From positions 62,001 through 126,000 of the forward strand of contig NZ_RSEC01000058.1 in NCBI RefSeq assembly GCF_003937945.1: a stretch of 64,000 nucleotides of DNA. Direction: 5' to 3'. This document shows positions 20,428 to 29,006 of this stretch, in pieces. Source of the DNA: Amycolatopsis eburnea (lineage in GTDB: Bacteria; Actinomycetota; Actinomycetes; Mycobacteriales; Pseudonocardiaceae). The notes beneath the pieces were generated by a model. It did not search any database and was not told the origin of the DNA. It worked only from the letters and a program-made list of their open reading frames with translations. Positions within the stretch are counted from its first letter, which is position 1; every line of letters starts with the position of its first letter. Both the position numbers and the translations under genes were made by a program.

Positions 20428-22116
20428 ATGGACAGCATGGAGAACCGGGTGTCGGCTGGGACACCCACCTGGCCGGACCGGCTCGCGGCGGAGTACACCG
20501 CCGCGGGGTACTGGCGGGGGAAGACGTTCGGAACCCTGATGTGGGAGTGGGCCGACGACCGCGGCGACGACACCGCCGTGGTCGACGGCGCGGTCACCTT
20601 GTCCTACTCCGACCTCGCCGTGCAGGCCGACGCCCTCGCCGAGAAGCTGCTCGGGACCGGGCTGGCGCGCGGGGACAAGATCGTCGTGCAGCTGCCCAAC
20701 TGCTGGCAGTTCGTGGTCCTGTTCTTCGCCTGCGCGCGGATCGGCGTCGTGCCGATCATGACGCTGATGCCGCACCGGGACCACGAGCTGGTGCACATCG
20801 CGCGCCACGGCGGGGCGACGGCGCTGGCCACCCCGTCGACCTGGCGCGGGTACGAGCACGAGCAGCTCGCGCACCGGGTCGGCGAAGCCGTACCCGCCGT
20901 GCGCACGCTCCTGGTCGTCCGCGAGGACGGTGCGCCCGGGACGCCCTCGGACGGCTGCCTCGACCTGACGGCGATGTGCATCCCGGCCGGGGACGCCGAC
21001 GAGCGCCGGAAGAAGCTCGACGAAAGCGCTGTCAGCAGCCGGGACGTCGTCACGTTCCTGCTTTCCGGCGGCACCACGGGGTTGCCGAAGCTGATCGGGC
21101 GCACCCACGACGACTACGAGTACAACGCCCGGCGCAGCGCGGAGGTCTGCGGGTTCACCGCCAAGACCGTGTACCTGGCCACGATGTCGGCGTCGCACAA
21201 CTTCTCCCTCGCCTGCCCCGGGCTGCTGGGCACCTTCGCCGTCGGCGGGACCGCGGTCCTCGTACCCACCCCGAGCCCGCGCAACGCGTTCGCGGCGATC
21301 GAACGGGAACGCGTCACCGTGACGGCGCTCGCGCCGTCGGTGGCGAAGCACTGGATGGACACCCTCGCGGCCGACCCCGGCCGGTTCGACCTGAGCAGCC
21401 TGGAGACGCTGCAGATCGGGTCGGCGCGGCTGGCGACGGAGCTGGCCAAGCGGGTGCAGCCGATCTTCGGCTGCCGGCTGCAGCAGGTGTACGGGATGGC
21501 CGAGGGCCTGCTGTGCTACACGCGGCTGGACGACCCCGACGAGGTGGTGGACGCCACCCAGGGCCGCCCGATGAGCCCGGCCGACGAGATCCGCGTCGTC
21601 GACTCGAACGGGAATCCCGTGCCGCAGGGGGAAATGGGGCTGCTGGAGACGCGCGGCCCGTACACGATCCGCGGGTACTACGACGCCCGCGAAGTGAACG
21701 CGCAGTCGTTCACCCCGGACGGCTGGTTCCGCACCGGCGACATCGTGCGCGTGCACGAGTCGGGGAACCTCGTGGTCGAGGGCCGGTCGCGGGACATCAT
21801 CAACCGGGCGGGCGAGAAGATCTCGGCCGAAGAGGTGGAGAACCACCTGTACCTGCTGGCCGCCGTGCAGCACGCGGCGGTGATCGCCGTCCCGGACGAG
21901 CGGACCGGCGAACGGATCTGCGCCTGCGTGGTCCTGCACCCCGGGACCGGGCTGGACCTGTCCGACGTCCGCGCGATCTTCGCCGAGATCGGCGTCGCGC
22001 AGTACAAGGTCCCGGCACAGCTGGAAATCCTGGACGCGCTGCCGCTGACGCCGGCGCGGAAGATCGACAAGAAGACCTTGCGCGAGCGGTTTTCCGAGAA
22101 GGTGAAGGCAGGATGA
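20428..22116 (+). CDS. Aryl-acid AMP ligase (DhbE/EntE/YbtE-like)
   Basis: A 562-residue free adenylation enzyme. It has FLLSGGTTGLPKLIGRTH (P-loop), YGMAEGLLCYTRLDD, RGPYTIRGYY, GWFRTGDIV, and the catalytic C-terminal lysine in PARKIDKK. These match ligases that activate 2,3-dihydroxybenzoate, salicylate or 3-hydroxypicolinate. At the positions equivalent to DhbE N235, S240 and V337 it has N258, C263 and L362. The Cys and Leu are as described for salicylate-type ligases, so an ortho-hydroxy acid lacking the 3-hydroxyl is predicted. It probably supplies the starter for C1 of the first synthetase. The start is ATG 20428 with GAGGAA 4 bases upstream. No aryl carrier protein is encoded nearby. 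Confidence 0.92.
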   Translation: MDSMENRVSAGTPTWPDRLAAEYTAAGYWRGKTFGTLMWEWADDRGDDTAVVDGAVTLSYSDLAVQADALAEKLLGTGLARGDKIVVQLPNCWQFVVLFFACARIGVVPIMTLMPHRDHELVHIARHGGATALATPSTWRGYEHEQLAHRVGEAVPAVRTLLVVREDGAPGTPSDGCLDLTAMCIPAGDADERRKKLDESAVSSRDVVTFLLSGGTTGLPKLIGRTHDDYEYNARRSAEVCGFTAKTVYLATMSASHNFSLACPGLLGTFAVGGTAVLVPTPSPRNAFAAIERERVTVTALAPSVAKHWMDTLAADPGRFDLSSLETLQIGSARLATELAKRVQPIFGCRLQQVYGMAEGLLCYTRLDDPDEVVDATQGRPMSPADEIRVVDSNGNPVPQGEMGLLETRGPYTIRGYYDAREVNAQSFTPDGWFRTGDIVRVHESGNLVVEGRSRDIINRAGEKISAEEVENHLYLLAAVQHAAVIAVPDERTGERICACVVLHPGTGLDLSDVRAIFAEIGVAQYKVPAQLEILDALPLTPARKIDKKTLRERFSEKVKAG

Positions 22117-23351
22117 CGACGTCGCGGTACATCGTGCCGGCGGCACGCAGAGGAAGCATTCTCGGTGGCGAGGAACTGGCCGCGCTGGCGGAGCTGATCG
22201 ATTCCGGCGAGATCCTTTCGCAGGGGCGCCACCGGCAGCTGTTCGAACAGCGCTTCCGCGACCGGATCGGCTCGCGGTACGCCTTTTCGGTGACCAGCGG
22301 GACGGTCGCGCTCGACCTGGCGATCCACCTGCTCGGCCTGAGCCGCGGCGACGAAGTGATCGTCACCCCGCAGACCTACCGGGCGATGGCCCAGCCGCTG
22401 CTCGACCTCGACGTCAACGTCCGGTTCTGCGACATCGACCCGGACACGCTGAACATGGACCCCGAAGCGCTGCGGTCGATGATCAGCGAACGCACCCGCG
22501 CGGTCATCGTGGTGCACTACGGCGGGGCACCGGCGGCCATGCGGGAGATCGTCCGGATCGCCCACGACCACGGCAGCCTCGTGCTCGAAGACTGCGCGCA
22601 CGCGCTGGGCGCGAGCTACCACGGCGAGCACCCCGGCGCGCTGGCCGACATCGGCTGCTTCAGCTTCCACTCGCTCAAGAACATCACGACGCTCGGCGAA
22701 GGCGGCATGATCACCTTCGCCCGGGACGACTGGGCCGAGCGGCTGAACCAGATCCGGTCCAACCGGGTCGACGGCTCGGTCCGGCCGAGCTGGGAGTACA
22801 GCCTGCCCGGCGGTTCGCTGCTGCCCTGGATGCGGGACGCCGACGACGTCTACACGTCGGACTACCTCCGCATCCTGCGGGCCGGCACGAACGCGACCCT
22901 GTCCGAGCCCGCGGCGGTCGTCGGCAGCGTCCAGCTGGACCGGCTCGACGACCTCGTGGAGCGGCGCCGGGCGATCGCGGCGAGCCTGGACGAGGTGATC
23001 GGGCTGAGCTCGGCGGCCCGGCCGCAGAGCCTTTCGGTGGACACCGAACACGCCTACCACCTGTACACGTTCATGGTGTCGGAAGGTGCGGAGGCCCGGG
23101 AACGCCTGGTCCGCTCGCTCGACCGGCAGGGCGTGCAGATCGAGCTCCGCTACTTCCCGCTGCACCTGCTGCCCGAGTGGCGGTGGCGCGGGCACGGGCC
23201 GGGCGAGTGCCCGGTCGCCGAGCGGTCCTGGTTCGGCGCGCAGGTCAACCTGCCCTGCTACCCCTCGCTGAGCGACGGGCAGGTCGAGCACATGACCCAG
23301 GCGCTGGCCACCGCCCTCGCCGAGACAGCCGGTGCCCTGACGGCCCGCTGA
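22113..23351 (+). CDS. DegT/DnrJ/EryC1/StrS-family PLP aminotransferase
   Basis: A 412-residue fold-type I PLP enzyme. It contains VTSGTVALDLAIHLLGL, VVHYGGAPAAM, LVLEDCAHALGA (Asp binding the PLP nitrogen) and the Schiff-base lysine K189 in FHSLKNITTLGEGG. The family transaminates keto sugars, cyclitols and some amino acids. The start overlaps the ligase stop (ATGA at 22113-22116), so the two are translationally coupled and probably act on the same starter. If the starter is a picolinate, this enzyme would transaminate lysine. A sugar role looks unlikely because no sugar genes are present. Confidence 0.88.
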   Translation: MTTSRYIVPAARRGSILGGEELAALAELIDSGEILSQGRHRQLFEQRFRDRIGSRYAFSVTSGTVALDLAIHLLGLSRGDEVIVTPQTYRAMAQPLLDLDVNVRFCDIDPDTLNMDPEALRSMISERTRAVIVVHYGGAPAAMREIVRIAHDHGSLVLEDCAHALGASYHGEHPGALADIGCFSFHSLKNITTLGEGGMITFARDDWAERLNQIRSNRVDGSVRPSWEYSLPGGSLLPWMRDADDVYTSDYLRILRAGTNATLSEPAAVVGSVQLDRLDDLVERRRAIAASLDEVIGLSSAARPQSLSVDTEHAYHLYTFMVSEGAEARERLVRSLDRQGVQIELRYFPLHLLPEWRWRGHGPGECPVAERSWFGAQVNLPCYPSLSDGQVEHMTQALATALAETAGALTAR

Positions 23352-23382
23352 CCAAGCTCCGACCGATTTTCGAGAGGTTGTC

Positions 23383-24450
23383 GTGGAATTCGGAATCAAC
23401 TTCTTCCCCGTCGTCGACCCGGCGAGCAAGGGACCGGCGCAGTACTACGAAGAAAGCCTCCGCCTCGTCGAAGCCGCCGAGGCCGCCGGGTTCGCCCACG
23501 TCCAGACGGTCGAGCACTACTGCTCGCCCTACGGCGGCTACAGCCCGGACCCGGTGCTCTTCCTGACCGCCGCGGCCATGCGGACGAGCAGGATCCGCCT
23601 GATCACCGGCGCGGTGATCGCGGCGTTCGAGCACCCGGTGAAGCTGGCGTCCCGGCTCGCCGTGCTGGACAACCTGTCCCGCGGGCGCCTGGACGTCGGG
23701 TTCGGCCGCGGGTTCCTGCCCCGCGAGTTCGAGCTGTTCGGGTTCTCGATGGACGAAAGCCGGGCCCGGTTCCAGGAAGGCATCGAAGCGTGCCGGCGGC
23801 TGTGGAGCGAGACCGACGTGGTCTGGGACGGCAAGTTCCACAGCTTCGGCCCGGTCACCCTGCAGCCGCGGCCGTATTCGACGCCGCACCCGCGCGTCTA
23901 CGTCGCTTCGGCGTCCACACCGGACTCCTGCGCCGCGGCCGGCCGCGAGGGCTACGGCGTGCAGGTCGTCCCGTCGGTCGTTTCGGTGGACCGGCTGCAG
24001 GAGATGGTGCGGCGCTACCGCGACGCGTGGGCCGAGGCCGGGCACGCCGAGCCGGCTCCCCGCGTGCAGATCAAGTACACCTGCTACGTCGCGGACGACC
24101 GCGAAACGGCGATGACGGTCGCGGACACCTGGGAGCGCAACTACATCGCGATGATGGCGCGGGAGGTCGCCGCGCTGGCGGAGGTCCGGAGCGCCGACTA
24201 CCCGGGCTACGAAACCTTCGCCGACAAGGTGAAGAAGTACAGCCTGGGCAAGGCCCTCGCGGACAACAAGGTGCTCGTCGGCACCCCCGCGGAGGTGACG
24301 GCCCAGCTGGAAACCATCGCGCGGTGGTTCGGCCCGGACATCAGCGTCAGCCTGCAGTTCAACCCGGGTGCGATGCCGGAGGCGCAGTCGCGGCGCTCGT
24401 TCGACCTGTTCGTGCGGGACGTCATGCCGAAGTTCGCCGAGACCGCCTGA
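23383..24450 (+). CDS. Second luciferase-like flavin-dependent monooxygenase
   Basis: A 355-residue luciferase-like enzyme that is only distantly similar to the one at 18780. It begins MEFGINFFPVVDP and has QTVEHYCSPYGGYSPDP, LASRLAVLDNLSRGRLDVGFGRG and FGPVTLQPRPYS. The start is GTG 23383, preceded by GAGAGG. It lies between the aminotransferase and the tautomerase/oxidase pair, consistent with a hydroxylation in starter-unit or amino-acid tailoring. The substrate is unknown. It would depend on FMNH2 from the reductase at 19868. Confidence 0.88.
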   Translation: MEFGINFFPVVDPASKGPAQYYEESLRLVEAAEAAGFAHVQTVEHYCSPYGGYSPDPVLFLTAAAMRTSRIRLITGAVIAAFEHPVKLASRLAVLDNLSRGRLDVGFGRGFLPREFELFGFSMDESRARFQEGIEACRRLWSETDVVWDGKFHSFGPVTLQPRPYSTPHPRVYVASASTPDSCAAAGREGYGVQVVPSVVSVDRLQEMVRRYRDAWAEAGHAEPAPRVQIKYTCYVADDRETAMTVADTWERNYIAMMAREVAALAEVRSADYPGYETFADKVKKYSLGKALADNKVLVGTPAEVTAQLETIARWFGPDISVSLQFNPGAMPEAQSRRSFDLFVRDVMPKFAETA

Positions 24451-24467
24451 CGCCGGGAGGAGCGACG

Positions 24468-24653
24468 ATGCCGTACATCAACGTCAAGATCTACGAGCAC
24501 CGGCTCGACGCCGACACCGAGCCGGCCCTGATCGAACGCCTCACCGAAGCCGTCGTCGCGGTCTACGGGGAGGAGATCCGGCCGACGACGTGGATCACGC
24601 TGGACCCGGTGCCGCCGCACCGCTGGGGGATCGGCGGTCGGCAGGGTGGCTGA
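24468..24653 (+). CDS. 4-oxalocrotonate tautomerase-family small protein
   Basis: A 61-residue protein beginning MPYINVKIYEHR, so the mature N-terminus would be the catalytic Pro1 of the tautomerase superfamily, and ending in the WGIGG segment typical of 4-oxalocrotonate tautomerase. Such proteins act as hexamers or dimers and move protons between keto/enol or imine/enamine forms. A strong ribosome binding site, GGGAGGAG, sits 5 bases before ATG 24468. Its 3' end overlaps the oxidase gene by 8 bases. It may isomerise the product of the adjacent oxidase. Confidence 0.88.
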   Translation: MPYINVKIYEHRLDADTEPALIERLTEAVVAVYGEEIRPTTWITLDPVPPHRWGIGGRQGG

Positions 24654-25821
24654 GCACGACCGGGCCGCCGAGGTCGTCGTCGTCGGGCTGGGGGTGGTCG
24701 GTGCGGCCACGCTGTGGCGGCTGGCCGCCCGCGGCGTCGACGTCGTCGGCGTGGAACAGTTCACGGTCGGGCACCCGTGGGGGTCGTCGCACGGCTCGAC
24801 GCGGATGTTCCGGACGACCTGCCTCGAGCACCCGGGTCTCGTTCCGCTGGCGCGGTTGTCCCGCCGGCTGTGGCGGGAGCTGGAGTCGGAAGCGGGCCGG
24901 CCGTTGCTGGCCGAGACCGGCGGGCTGCTGATCGGCCCGCCCGGCTGCCACCTGGTCGCCGGCACGCTCGAGGCGGCGCGCGTCCACGACGTGGCGGTCG
25001 AGGTGCTGGACGCCCCGGCCATCGCCCGCCGCTTCCCGGAGCACGGCGGCGTGCCGGACGACCACATCGCCGTCCTCGATTCCACCGCGGGGGTGCTCCG
25101 CGCCGAGGACGCCGTCCGCGCCGCCGCCGGCGCGGCCGGGCGGGCCGGTGCCGAAGTGCGGACCGGGGCCGCGGTGACCGGCATCGAGCTGGTCGACGGC
25201 GGGGTGGTCGTCACGACGGGCACCGGGACGATCCGCGCCCGGCAGGCCGTCGTGACGGCAGGCCCGTGGCTGCCGCGGCTCGTTCCGGAGCTGCCGCTGA
25301 CCGTGGTGCGGACCCCGATGACGTGGTTCCGGCCGGCCGGCGGATCCGGCCGGTTCGGCGTCGAGCAGTTCCCCATCTTCCTGCGCGACCTGGGCGGGGC
25401 CGGCATCGTGTACGGCCACGGCACCCGGGACGGCGGCCTGGTCAAGTTCGCGCTCGAGTACGACGACGACGCCGCGGTGTTCCGCGAAACGTCGGCGGCG
25501 GACTGCGACCGGCGGATCGCGGAGCAGGACTGGAAGCGGATCGAAGCCATCGCGCGCTGGGCCGCACCGGGGCTGGTGATCGAACCCGCCGAGACGACCG
25601 TGTGCATGTACACGCTGACCCCCGACCGGCAGTTCCTCGTCGGCCGGCCGCACGGGGACCCGCGGCTGGTGCTCGGCGGCGGGGACAGCGGGCACGCGTT
25701 CAAGCACGCGCCCGGGCTGGGCGAGGTGCTCGCGGACACCGTCCTCGGCCGGCCACCGGCGGTCGCGCTGGACTTCGCCGACCCCGGCCGATTCGACCCC
25801 GGCGTTCCGAGGCGGGCATGA
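24646..25821 (+). CDS. Sarcosine-oxidase-type FAD-dependent amine oxidase with predicted covalent flavin
   Basis: A 391-residue protein of the DAO superfamily. The N-terminal Rossmann motif is VVVVGLGVVGAATLWRLA. It then has GSSHGSTRMFR, equivalent to the MSOX substrate/flavin loop, and VCMYTLTPDRQF with C320 where monomeric sarcosine oxidase and NikD carry the flavin-linking Cys. SGHAFK holds the lysine that activates oxygen in MSOX. Relatives oxidise secondary amino acids such as sarcosine, proline or pipecolate; NikD makes picolinate from piperideine-2-carboxylate. The start is GTG 24646, inside the tautomerase gene. Its stop overlaps the next gene (ATGA). Confidence 0.9.
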   Translation: MAEHDRAAEVVVVGLGVVGAATLWRLAARGVDVVGVEQFTVGHPWGSSHGSTRMFRTTCLEHPGLVPLARLSRRLWRELESEAGRPLLAETGGLLIGPPGCHLVAGTLEAARVHDVAVEVLDAPAIARRFPEHGGVPDDHIAVLDSTAGVLRAEDAVRAAAGAAGRAGAEVRTGAAVTGIELVDGGVVVTTGTGTIRARQAVVTAGPWLPRLVPELPLTVVRTPMTWFRPAGGSGRFGVEQFPIFLRDLGGAGIVYGHGTRDGGLVKFALEYDDDAAVFRETSAADCDRRIAEQDWKRIEAIARWAAPGLVIEPAETTVCMYTLTPDRQFLVGRPHGDPRLVLGGGDSGHAFKHAPGLGEVLADTVLGRPPAVALDFADPGRFDPGVPRRA

Positions 25822-27506
25822 CCGACGAAAACCACTGGACCATCGAAGAAACCCTGCCGGTGACCCCGCGGGCACTGGCGGAGCTGTACGCCCAGGTCCT
25901 CGGGCTCGACGACGTCGGGCCCGACGACAGCTTCTTCGACCTCGGCGGGGACGACGTGTCGGCGCTCCAGCTGGTCAGGCGGGCCCGCGCGGCCGGCGTG
26001 CTGCTGAAGCCGGACGACGTCGCCGAGCACGAGACCCCGGCCGCCCTGGCGCCCTTCGCCCGCCAGGGCGGGGCCTCGGCGGACCCGCTCGACGACGTCG
26101 GGGTGGGTGCGGTGGCCGTCACCCCGATCATCGAGGCGTTCCACGCCCACGGCGGGCTGGTCGACCGGTTCTTCCAGGCCATGCTGATCGCCACGCCGGC
26201 CGGGCTGGACCTGGCCGGGGTGTCCCGGTTGCTGCAGGCGGTCGTCGACCACCACGACGTGCTCCGCCTGCGGGTGGCGTTCGGCGACGACGGCGGCTTG
26301 GCGCTGACGGTGCGGCCCGCCGGAGCCGTTCCCGTCGCGCGGTACCTCGTGCGCGTCGACTGCCGGGGGCTGTCCGGCGAGCAGGCCGAGGCCGCGTTCG
26401 CGGCCGAATACGAAGCGGCCGGTGACCGGCTCCGGTTGACCGCGGACTCGCTGCTGCAGCCGGTCTGGTTCGACCACGGGCCGGACCGGCCCGGGACGTT
26501 GCTGGTGCTGATCCACCACGTTGCGGTCGACGGCGTGTCGTGGCGGATCCTGCTGCAGGACCTCGCGGCGGGCTGGGCGGCGATCAGCGCCGGCGAGCCG
26601 ATCGGCCTGCCGGCCACCGGGACCTCGTTCCGGCGCTGGTCCCTGCTGCTGGCCGCGCAGGCCCACGCCCCGGCGCGGACGGCGGAACTGCCGGTGTGGG
26701 AAGGGATCCTGGCCCCGGCCGAGCCGCTGGTGAGCCGGGACCTCGACCCGGAGAAGGACGTCTACGCCACCGCCGCCAAGGTCTCGAAGCGCTTGTCGGT
26801 GGCGCGGACGGTTCCGCTGCTGGGGACGGTCCCGGCGGCGCTCGGCGCCGGGGTACAGGACGTCCTGCTGGCCGCGTTCGCGTTCGCGGCGGCGCGGTGG
26901 GCGCGCCTGCGTGGGCGGGCGAGCGGGCCCTTCGTGGTCGACGTCGAAGGGCACGGGCGCGACGAATCCGTGGCGCCGGGCGTCGACCTGTCCCGCACGC
27001 TGGGCTGGTTCACCAGCATGTACCCGGTCCGCCTCGACCCGGACGCGGTGGACTGGGACGACCTGCTCGCCGGCGGGGCCGGAGCCCGGCGCGGGGTCGA
27101 GCGGATCAAGGAGAACCTGCGTGCGGTCCCCGACGGCCTCGGGTTCGGGTTGCTGCGCCACCTCAACGCGCGGACGCGCGCGCGGCTGGAGCCGACGGTC
27201 CGGCCGGACACCGGGTTCAACTACCTGGGCCGGGTGTCGTCCTCGACCGGCGGCAGCCCGTGGACCCCGCTGCCCGGGCCCGGCGAAGGCGGCGGTTTCC
27301 TCGGTGGCGGCCAGGCCGACATGCCGCTGCTGCACGTGCTCGACCTCAACGCGATCACCTACGACACGCCCGACGGCCCGCAGCTGGTGGCGAACTGGAC
27401 CTTCGCCGGCGGGCACCTGACCGAGCACGAAGTCGGCGAGCTGGCGGACCTGTGGTTCGCCGCGCTGGGCGCGATCGCCGCCGGCGCCGGGCACGGCCGG
27501 GGATGA
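25818..27506 (+). CDS. Stand-alone PCP-epimerase protein with defective carrier domain
   Basis: A 562-residue protein. Residues about 15-85 form a carrier domain (ELYAQVLGLDDVGPDDSFFDLGG), but the phosphopantetheine serine is replaced by Asp46 (GGDDVSALQ instead of GGDSxxALQ; codon 25953-25955). Residues about 100-555 form an epimerase with an intact active site: LIHHVAVDGVSW, VEGHGRDE, LGWFTSMYPVRL, GFGLLRHLN and FNYLGR. The carrier probably cannot be loaded, so the epimerase may act in trans on PCP1 or PCP2 of the first synthetase, with the dead carrier kept as a docking or fold element. Start and stop overlap both neighbours by 4 bases. Confidence 0.92.
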   Translation: MTDENHWTIEETLPVTPRALAELYAQVLGLDDVGPDDSFFDLGGDDVSALQLVRRARAAGVLLKPDDVAEHETPAALAPFARQGGASADPLDDVGVGAVAVTPIIEAFHAHGGLVDRFFQAMLIATPAGLDLAGVSRLLQAVVDHHDVLRLRVAFGDDGGLALTVRPAGAVPVARYLVRVDCRGLSGEQAEAAFAAEYEAAGDRLRLTADSLLQPVWFDHGPDRPGTLLVLIHHVAVDGVSWRILLQDLAAGWAAISAGEPIGLPATGTSFRRWSLLLAAQAHAPARTAELPVWEGILAPAEPLVSRDLDPEKDVYATAAKVSKRLSVARTVPLLGTVPAALGAGVQDVLLAAFAFAAARWARLRGRASGPFVVDVEGHGRDESVAPGVDLSRTLGWFTSMYPVRLDPDAVDWDDLLAGGAGARRGVERIKENLRAVPDGLGFGLLRHLNARTRARLEPTVRPDTGFNYLGRVSSSTGGSPWTPLPGPGEGGGFLGGGQADMPLLHVLDLNAITYDTPDGPQLVANWTFAGGHLTEHEVGELADLWFAALGAIAAGAGHGRG

Positions 27507-28987
27507 GCGCGGCGCGGACGCTCCTGCGCGGCGGCCGGGTGATCGACCCGGCCGGCGGCTTCGACGGCGTCGCCGACGTCCTGGTGACCGGCGACCGGAT
27601 CACCGCGGTCGGCGCGGTGCCGGCGCCGGAACCGGGGACCACGGTCGTCGACGTCGCGGGGCTCGTGGTCGGGCCGGGGTTCGTGGACCTGCACAGCCAC
27701 GCGCAGTCGATCGCCGGGCTGCGGCTGCAGGCGATGGACGGGGTCACCACGGCACTGGAGCTGGAGGCCGGGCTGATGCCGCTGGCGCGGGCGTACGCCG
27801 AGGCGGCCGCGGCCGGGCGGCCGGTGAACTACGGCTTCTCCGCTTCGTGGGGTGCGGCCCGGGCGAGCGTGCTCGCCGGCGTCGAGCCCGACGCGCGGGT
27901 CCAGACCACCATGGCGGCGCTGGGCGACCCGCGGTGGCAACGGTCCTCGTCCCCGCCGGAGCTGGCCGCCTGGCTGTCCCTCCTGGACGACGAGCTGGCC
28001 GCCGGGGCACTGGGCATCGGGGTGCTGATGGGGTACGCGCCCTACTCGGCGCCGTCGGAGTTCCTCGCCGTCGCGCGGCTCGCCGCGAACGCCGGGGTGC
28101 CGGCCTACACGCACGTGCGCGAGCTGGCCGAGGTCGATCCGGCGATCCCGGTCGACGGGGCGGCGGAACTCGCGCTGGCCGCGGCGGAAACGGGCGCGGC
28201 GATGCACCACTGCCACGTCAACAGCACGTCCGGGCGGCACCTCGAGCGGGTGCTGGGCACGCTGGACGCGTCGCGGCGGGAAGGGTCGCGGGTGACCGTG
28301 GAGGCCTACCCGTACGGCGCGGGCAGCACGGCGGTCGGGGCCGCGTTCCTCGACCCGGAACGGCTGCGGCTGAAGGGGCTCGGCCCGGCCAGCGTGGTCA
28401 TGCTCGAATCCGGTGAACGCGTCGCGGACGAGTCCCGCCTGCGCGAGCTGCGGCGCGCCGACCCGGGCGCGGCGTGCGTCCTGGAGTTCCTGGACGAGCG
28501 GGTCGCCGCCGACCGGGCGCTGCTGCACGCGGCTCTGGCCTTCCCCGGCGCCATCGTGGCCAGCGACGCCATGCCGGTCACCTGGCCCGGCGGCGTGCGG
28601 GAGAGCACGGACTGGCCCTTGCCGCCCGGTGGGTCCACCCACCCCCGCACCGCGGGCACCTTCGCCCGCGCGCTGCGGGTGATGGTGCGCGAGACGGGCA
28701 CGTGGACGTGGCTGGAGGCCTTCCGCCGGTGCTCCCACCTGCCCGCGCGGGTTCTCGACGACGTCGCCCCCGCGGTGCGGCACAAGGGCAGGCTCGGCGT
28801 CGGCGCGGACGCCGACCTGGTGGTGCTCGACCCCGAGACGATCACCGACGCCGCCACCTTCGCCGATCCCACCCGGCCGTCGGCCGGGGTCCGGCACCTG
28901 TACGTCGCCGGGGTCCCGGTGGTCGCGGACGGGGAGCTGCGCTCCGACGTGCTGCCCGGGCGGCCGGTGCGAGGTGAGCCGCGATGA
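27503..28987 (+). CDS. N-acyl-D-amino-acid deacylase-like amidohydrolase
   Basis: A 494-residue amidohydrolase. Features of the D-aminoacylase group are GPGFVDLHSHAQ (HxH), LELEAG, PAYTHVREL, HHCHVNST, IVASDAMP, the STHPRTAGTFARALRVMVRE stretch and the C-terminal GADADLVVLDPETI followed by DPTRPS. The family hydrolyses N-acyl-D-amino acids to free D-amino acids. It is coupled to the epimerase gene (ATGA at 27503) and is followed by an acyltransferase and an N-acylamino acid racemase. This points to D-amino acid production through N-acyl intermediates. Substrate and stereochemistry are inferred from family only. Confidence 0.87.
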   Translation: MSAARTLLRGGRVIDPAGGFDGVADVLVTGDRITAVGAVPAPEPGTTVVDVAGLVVGPGFVDLHSHAQSIAGLRLQAMDGVTTALELEAGLMPLARAYAEAAAAGRPVNYGFSASWGAARASVLAGVEPDARVQTTMAALGDPRWQRSSSPPELAAWLSLLDDELAAGALGIGVLMGYAPYSAPSEFLAVARLAANAGVPAYTHVRELAEVDPAIPVDGAAELALAAAETGAAMHHCHVNSTSGRHLERVLGTLDASRREGSRVTVEAYPYGAGSTAVGAAFLDPERLRLKGLGPASVVMLESGERVADESRLRELRRADPGAACVLEFLDERVAADRALLHAALAFPGAIVASDAMPVTWPGGVRESTDWPLPPGGSTHPRTAGTFARALRVMVRETGTWTWLEAFRRCSHLPARVLDDVAPAVRHKGRLGVGADADLVVLDPETITDAATFADPTRPSAGVRHLYVAGVPVVADGELRSDVLPGRPVRGEPR

Positions 28988-29006
28988 CGGCGGAAAGGAC
29001 GGTCCG

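Noticed and set aside
22113-23351. DegT protein as a sugar aminotransferase or AHBA synthase
   Set aside because: There are no deoxysugar, glycosyltransferase or aminoshikimate genes nearby, and it is coupled to the aryl ligase.
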